A stretch of 64,000 nucleotides of DNA from DATHTS01 sp965219305 (GTDB taxonomy: Bacteria > Acidobacteriota > Blastocatellia > Pyrinomonadales > Pyrinomonadaceae): assembly GCA_965219305.1 (NCBI GenBank), contig OZ244725.1, forward strand, positions 4,650,001-4,714,000, given 5' to 3'. Shown here piece by piece: positions 61,753-64,000 of the stretch (its first letter is position 1; each line of letters begins with the position of its first letter). The translations under genes and the position numbers were made by a program. Under the pieces are notes generated by a model, which did not search any database, had not been told where the DNA came from, and saw nothing but the letters and a program-made list of their open reading frames with translations.

Positions 61753-63093
61753 ATGATAGCCGCAGTCGGATTACCCGAAATTTCAATCCATATTCTCATC
61801 GAAGATATTATCGCCGAAATAAAAGAGCAGTATCTGGCGGACGATACGCCGTGGATTGTAGGATTTTCGGGCGGGAAAGATTCGACGACACTTCTCCAAC
61901 TCGTTTTTTTCGCCCTTTTAGAACTGCAAAAGGAAGGCGAAACTCTACACAAAGAACTGCACGTTTTGTGCAACGATACATTGGTTGAAAATCCGGCGGT
62001 CGTTCGTTGGATTGACGACACTCTGGATAAAATTCGTTCCGCCGGGGAAGATTACGATTTCCCGATAAAGGTCGTCAAAGTTACGCCGATTCTCGGCGAT
62101 ACGTTTTGGATAAATCTCATCGGAAAAGGTTATCCGTCGCCGAACCGCTTTTTCCGTTGGTGTACCGAACGGATGAAGATCAACCCGACGAACAAATATA
62201 TCAAAGACACACTCGGCGATAACGGCGAAGCGATTATTTTACTCGGCACACGCAAAGCCGAAAGCACGAACCGCCGAACTTCGATGGCAAAACACGAACG
62301 CAAATATTCGCGTCTTCGCAAACATCAACTTCCCGGCGTGTTCGTCTTCGCGCCGATTGCCGATTTGACCGACGACCACGTTTGGACATATTTACTGCAA
62401 GTTCCAAGCCCTTGGCGCGGCGACAACCGCAAACTTTTCACGCTTTACCGCAACGCTTCCGGCGGAGAATGTCCGCTGGTCATTGATTCGACAACCCCAA
62501 GCTGCGGCAATTCACGTTTCGGCTGTTGGACTTGCACCGTCGTTGACCACGACAAATCAATGGAAGGTTTAATTGACACGGGCGAATATTGGATGGAACC
62601 GCTTCTCGATATGCGCGACTGGCTCAAAAAGATCCGCGATGATCCGGGCAAACGCCGCAAATTCCGCCGCAATCTGCAAGACGGACTCGGACCTTTCACC
62701 AAAGAAACCCGCGCCGAAATCTTAAAACGCCTTCTCGAAGTGCAAAAGGAAATAGACATCCAATTGATTACCAGCGAAGAAATTTCCGGTATTCAATGGA
62801 TTTGGTATCACGATTTTCACGACCCGCCATCGGTCACAAAAATTTACGAAGAAGTTTTCGGAGAAGAACTCGTTATGAATAAAGAAATCAACGAACGCCG
62901 CGCCAAAGACCATCAATTGCTCGAAGAAATATGCAAAGAGCAAGGAGTTCCGGTCGAACTCGTCGAACAGCTTTTACAAATCGAAAAAGACAAAAGCGGT
63001 CTGATGCGCCGCCATAACATTTATAAGGATATTGATTTTGCTTTGAAAACTTATTTGAAAACACAGGAAACTGAAAATCTTGCGCTTGCCTAA
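61753..63093 (+). CDS. dndC: DNA phosphorothioation sulfurtransferase DndC
   Basis: 446 residues of the PAPS-reductase-like ATP pyrophosphatase family. PP-loop GFSGGKDSTT (37-46); FRWCTERMKINP near 137; Fe-S cysteines in CGNSRFGCWTCTVVDHDKS (about 256-274) with a further Cys in GGECPLV. These are hallmarks of DndC, which uses sulfur from a cysteine desulfurase to replace a non-bridging oxygen in the DNA backbone. dndB, dndD and dndE are not in the window; they may lie beyond base 64000. Start ATG 61753 follows AAAGGAAAAA. Confidence 0.93.
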   Translation: MIAAVGLPEISIHILIEDIIAEIKEQYLADDTPWIVGFSGGKDSTTLLQLVFFALLELQKEGETLHKELHVLCNDTLVENPAVVRWIDDTLDKIRSAGEDYDFPIKVVKVTPILGDTFWINLIGKGYPSPNRFFRWCTERMKINPTNKYIKDTLGDNGEAIILLGTRKAESTNRRTSMAKHERKYSRLRKHQLPGVFVFAPIADLTDDHVWTYLLQVPSPWRGDNRKLFTLYRNASGGECPLVIDSTTPSCGNSRFGCWTCTVVDHDKSMEGLIDTGEYWMEPLLDMRDWLKKIRDDPGKRRKFRRNLQDGLGPFTKETRAEILKRLLEVQKEIDIQLITSEEISGIQWIWYHDFHDPPSVTKIYEEVFGEELVMNKEINERRAKDHQLLEEICKEQGVPVELVEQLLQIEKDKSGLMRRHNIYKDIDFALKTYLKTQETENLALA

Positions 63094-63235
63094 TTAAAAA
63101 TGCCCGACGTTCTCACACATCTATCTAAACAGAATCGAGAGAATTCTTTCAATTTGTAAATTTCAAATTTATTTTTTCTCGTGCTACAATTTTATCGTTT
63201 TTTATATTTCGTGTTAAACTGAAAAATTTTCTTAA

Positions 63236-64000
63236 ATGACTTCAAAAAAACCAATTCTAGCTATTGATTTCTTTTGCGGCGCAGGTGGTCTGACGCACGG
63301 ACTGATTAAGGCTGGAATTAAGGTTTTAGCAGGAGTTGATAATGAAGAAAGTTTACGTCAGACATACGAAAACGGTAATGAAGGCTCAAAATTTATTTGC
63401 CGTGATGCTCGAAAAATAAAAATTCACGCGCTCCGCCGATTTCTTAAAATTACGGAGGACGACAAAGTTTTATATACGGCTTGCACACCTTGTCAACCGT
63501 TTTCTACGCTTAATCAACGTCAAGGCGAAGATGACCGAAAAGATTTGCTTCTGGCATTTGGCAAAATCGTGGAGCAAGCACCGCCTGATGCAATTTTGAT
63601 TGAAAACGTTCCCGGACTTAACACAAAATATGGGCGTGATATTTACACAGAATTTTTGGCAACTATTAAACGTGCTGGGTTTTTAGAAGAAAATATCTAT
63701 TCGGATTTCCTAGATGCAAACGATTTTGACGTTCCTCAAACTCGAAAAAGATTTATTCTAATGGCGAGTCGTCATAATCCCGTCAATCCGCCGATAAAAA
63801 CTTTGCGAAAGCCGGTTGTTGAAACTTATCTTAAAAAATTTCCAGAAATTGGACACGGCGAAACTTCCGACGTATATTTCAATCACGAAGCGCGAAAACT
63901 CCAACCGCATTTATTGAAAATAGTCGAAGCCGTGCCGAAAAACGGCGGAAATCGAAGTGATGTTAAAGACACTTCAATTTTATTAAAGTGTCATCAGGAA
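63236..64000 (+). CDS. Cytosine-C5 DNA methyltransferase (3' end beyond window)
   Basis: The 255 codons seen start ATG 63236. SAM motif I DFFCGAGGLTHG (11-22), catalytic motif IV TPCQPFS with Cys86, motif VI IENVPG (122-127), motif VIII PQTRKRF (about 162-168). The target-recognition region and motifs IX-X are outside the window. Transfers methyl groups to cytosine C5. Placed 142 bases after dndC, with which it probably forms a modification locus; no terminator is evident between them. Confidence 0.93.
   Translation, partial: MTSKKPILAIDFFCGAGGLTHGLIKAGIKVLAGVDNEESLRQTYENGNEGSKFICRDARKIKIHALRRFLKITEDDKVLYTACTPCQPFSTLNQRQGEDDRKDLLLAFGKIVEQAPPDAILIENVPGLNTKYGRDIYTEFLATIKRAGFLEENIYSDFLDANDFDVPQTRKRFILMASRHNPVNPPIKTLRKPVVETYLKKFPEIGHGETSDVYFNHEARKLQPHLLKIVEAVPKNGGNRSDVKDTSILLKCHQE

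Overview
The window is about 64 kb of bacterial chromosome of moderate GC (roughly 43-46% by eye). I infer an Acidobacteriota member, probably near Blastocatellia/Pyrinomonadaceae. The reasons are a TonB-receptor-like protein with an N-terminal carboxypeptidase-regulatory domain, a DUF1800 protein, tandem MacB-like permeases, several secreted proteins without recognised family, and a Gram-negative envelope gene set. This is inference from gene style; no rRNA or other marker was available. No tRNA, rRNA or CRISPR array was recognised.

Layout. 0-12 kb is housekeeping: groEL (3' end cut by the window) and groES with a promoter plus CIRCE operator, a MOSC protein, a Fis-like regulator, purC, a HEAT-repeat membrane protein, lon, engB, rho and a YggX-like protein with extra cysteines. 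12-15 kb holds a LytS/LytTR-type two-component pair. 15-20 kb holds a TonB-dependent receptor-like protein and a penicillin-acylase-family enzyme. 20-22 kb holds ruvX and an S41 protease homologue that has lost both catalytic residues. 22-32 kb holds tandem FtsX/MacB permeases, an NtrC-type regulator, an ABC-2 permease, secreted proteins, a methyltransferase and DUF1800. 32-38 kb is a PaoABC-type molybdenum aldehyde oxidoreductase operon with a zinc alcohol dehydrogenase gene inside it, bracketed by two copies of one palindromic repeat. 38-41 kb has aspartate kinase and a secreted protein.

The most interesting block is 40.6-48.9 kb. A vWA protein, a PP2C phosphatase and a kinase with zinc-ribbon, HhH and TPR parts form what looks like a TerY-P phosphorylation triad. 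Between phosphatase and kinase sit peptidoglycan-hydrolase cassettes: an intact M23 protein lacking a signal peptide, a putative lipoprotein, a frameshifted orphan M15/LAS-type peptidase tip carrying a 24-residue copy of the M23 protein's middle, a second lipoprotein and a secreted protein. I read this as an effector/immunity locus controlled by Ser/Thr phosphorylation.

49-59 kb holds a flavin monooxygenase, CDF and Nramp metal transporters, DUF488, secreted and membrane proteins and an HD-GYP receptor. At 59.06-60.14 kb lies an IS630-family element with a canonical -1 slippery heptamer. It abuts the start of a DNA-modification island (XPB-like helicase, DndC phosphorothioation sulfurtransferase, cytosine-C5 methyltransferase) that runs off the window.

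A second theme is intergenic DNA: at least nine spacers are built from long imperfect palindromes or short tandem motifs. One of these supplies the C-terminal codons and stop of the LytS-type kinase.
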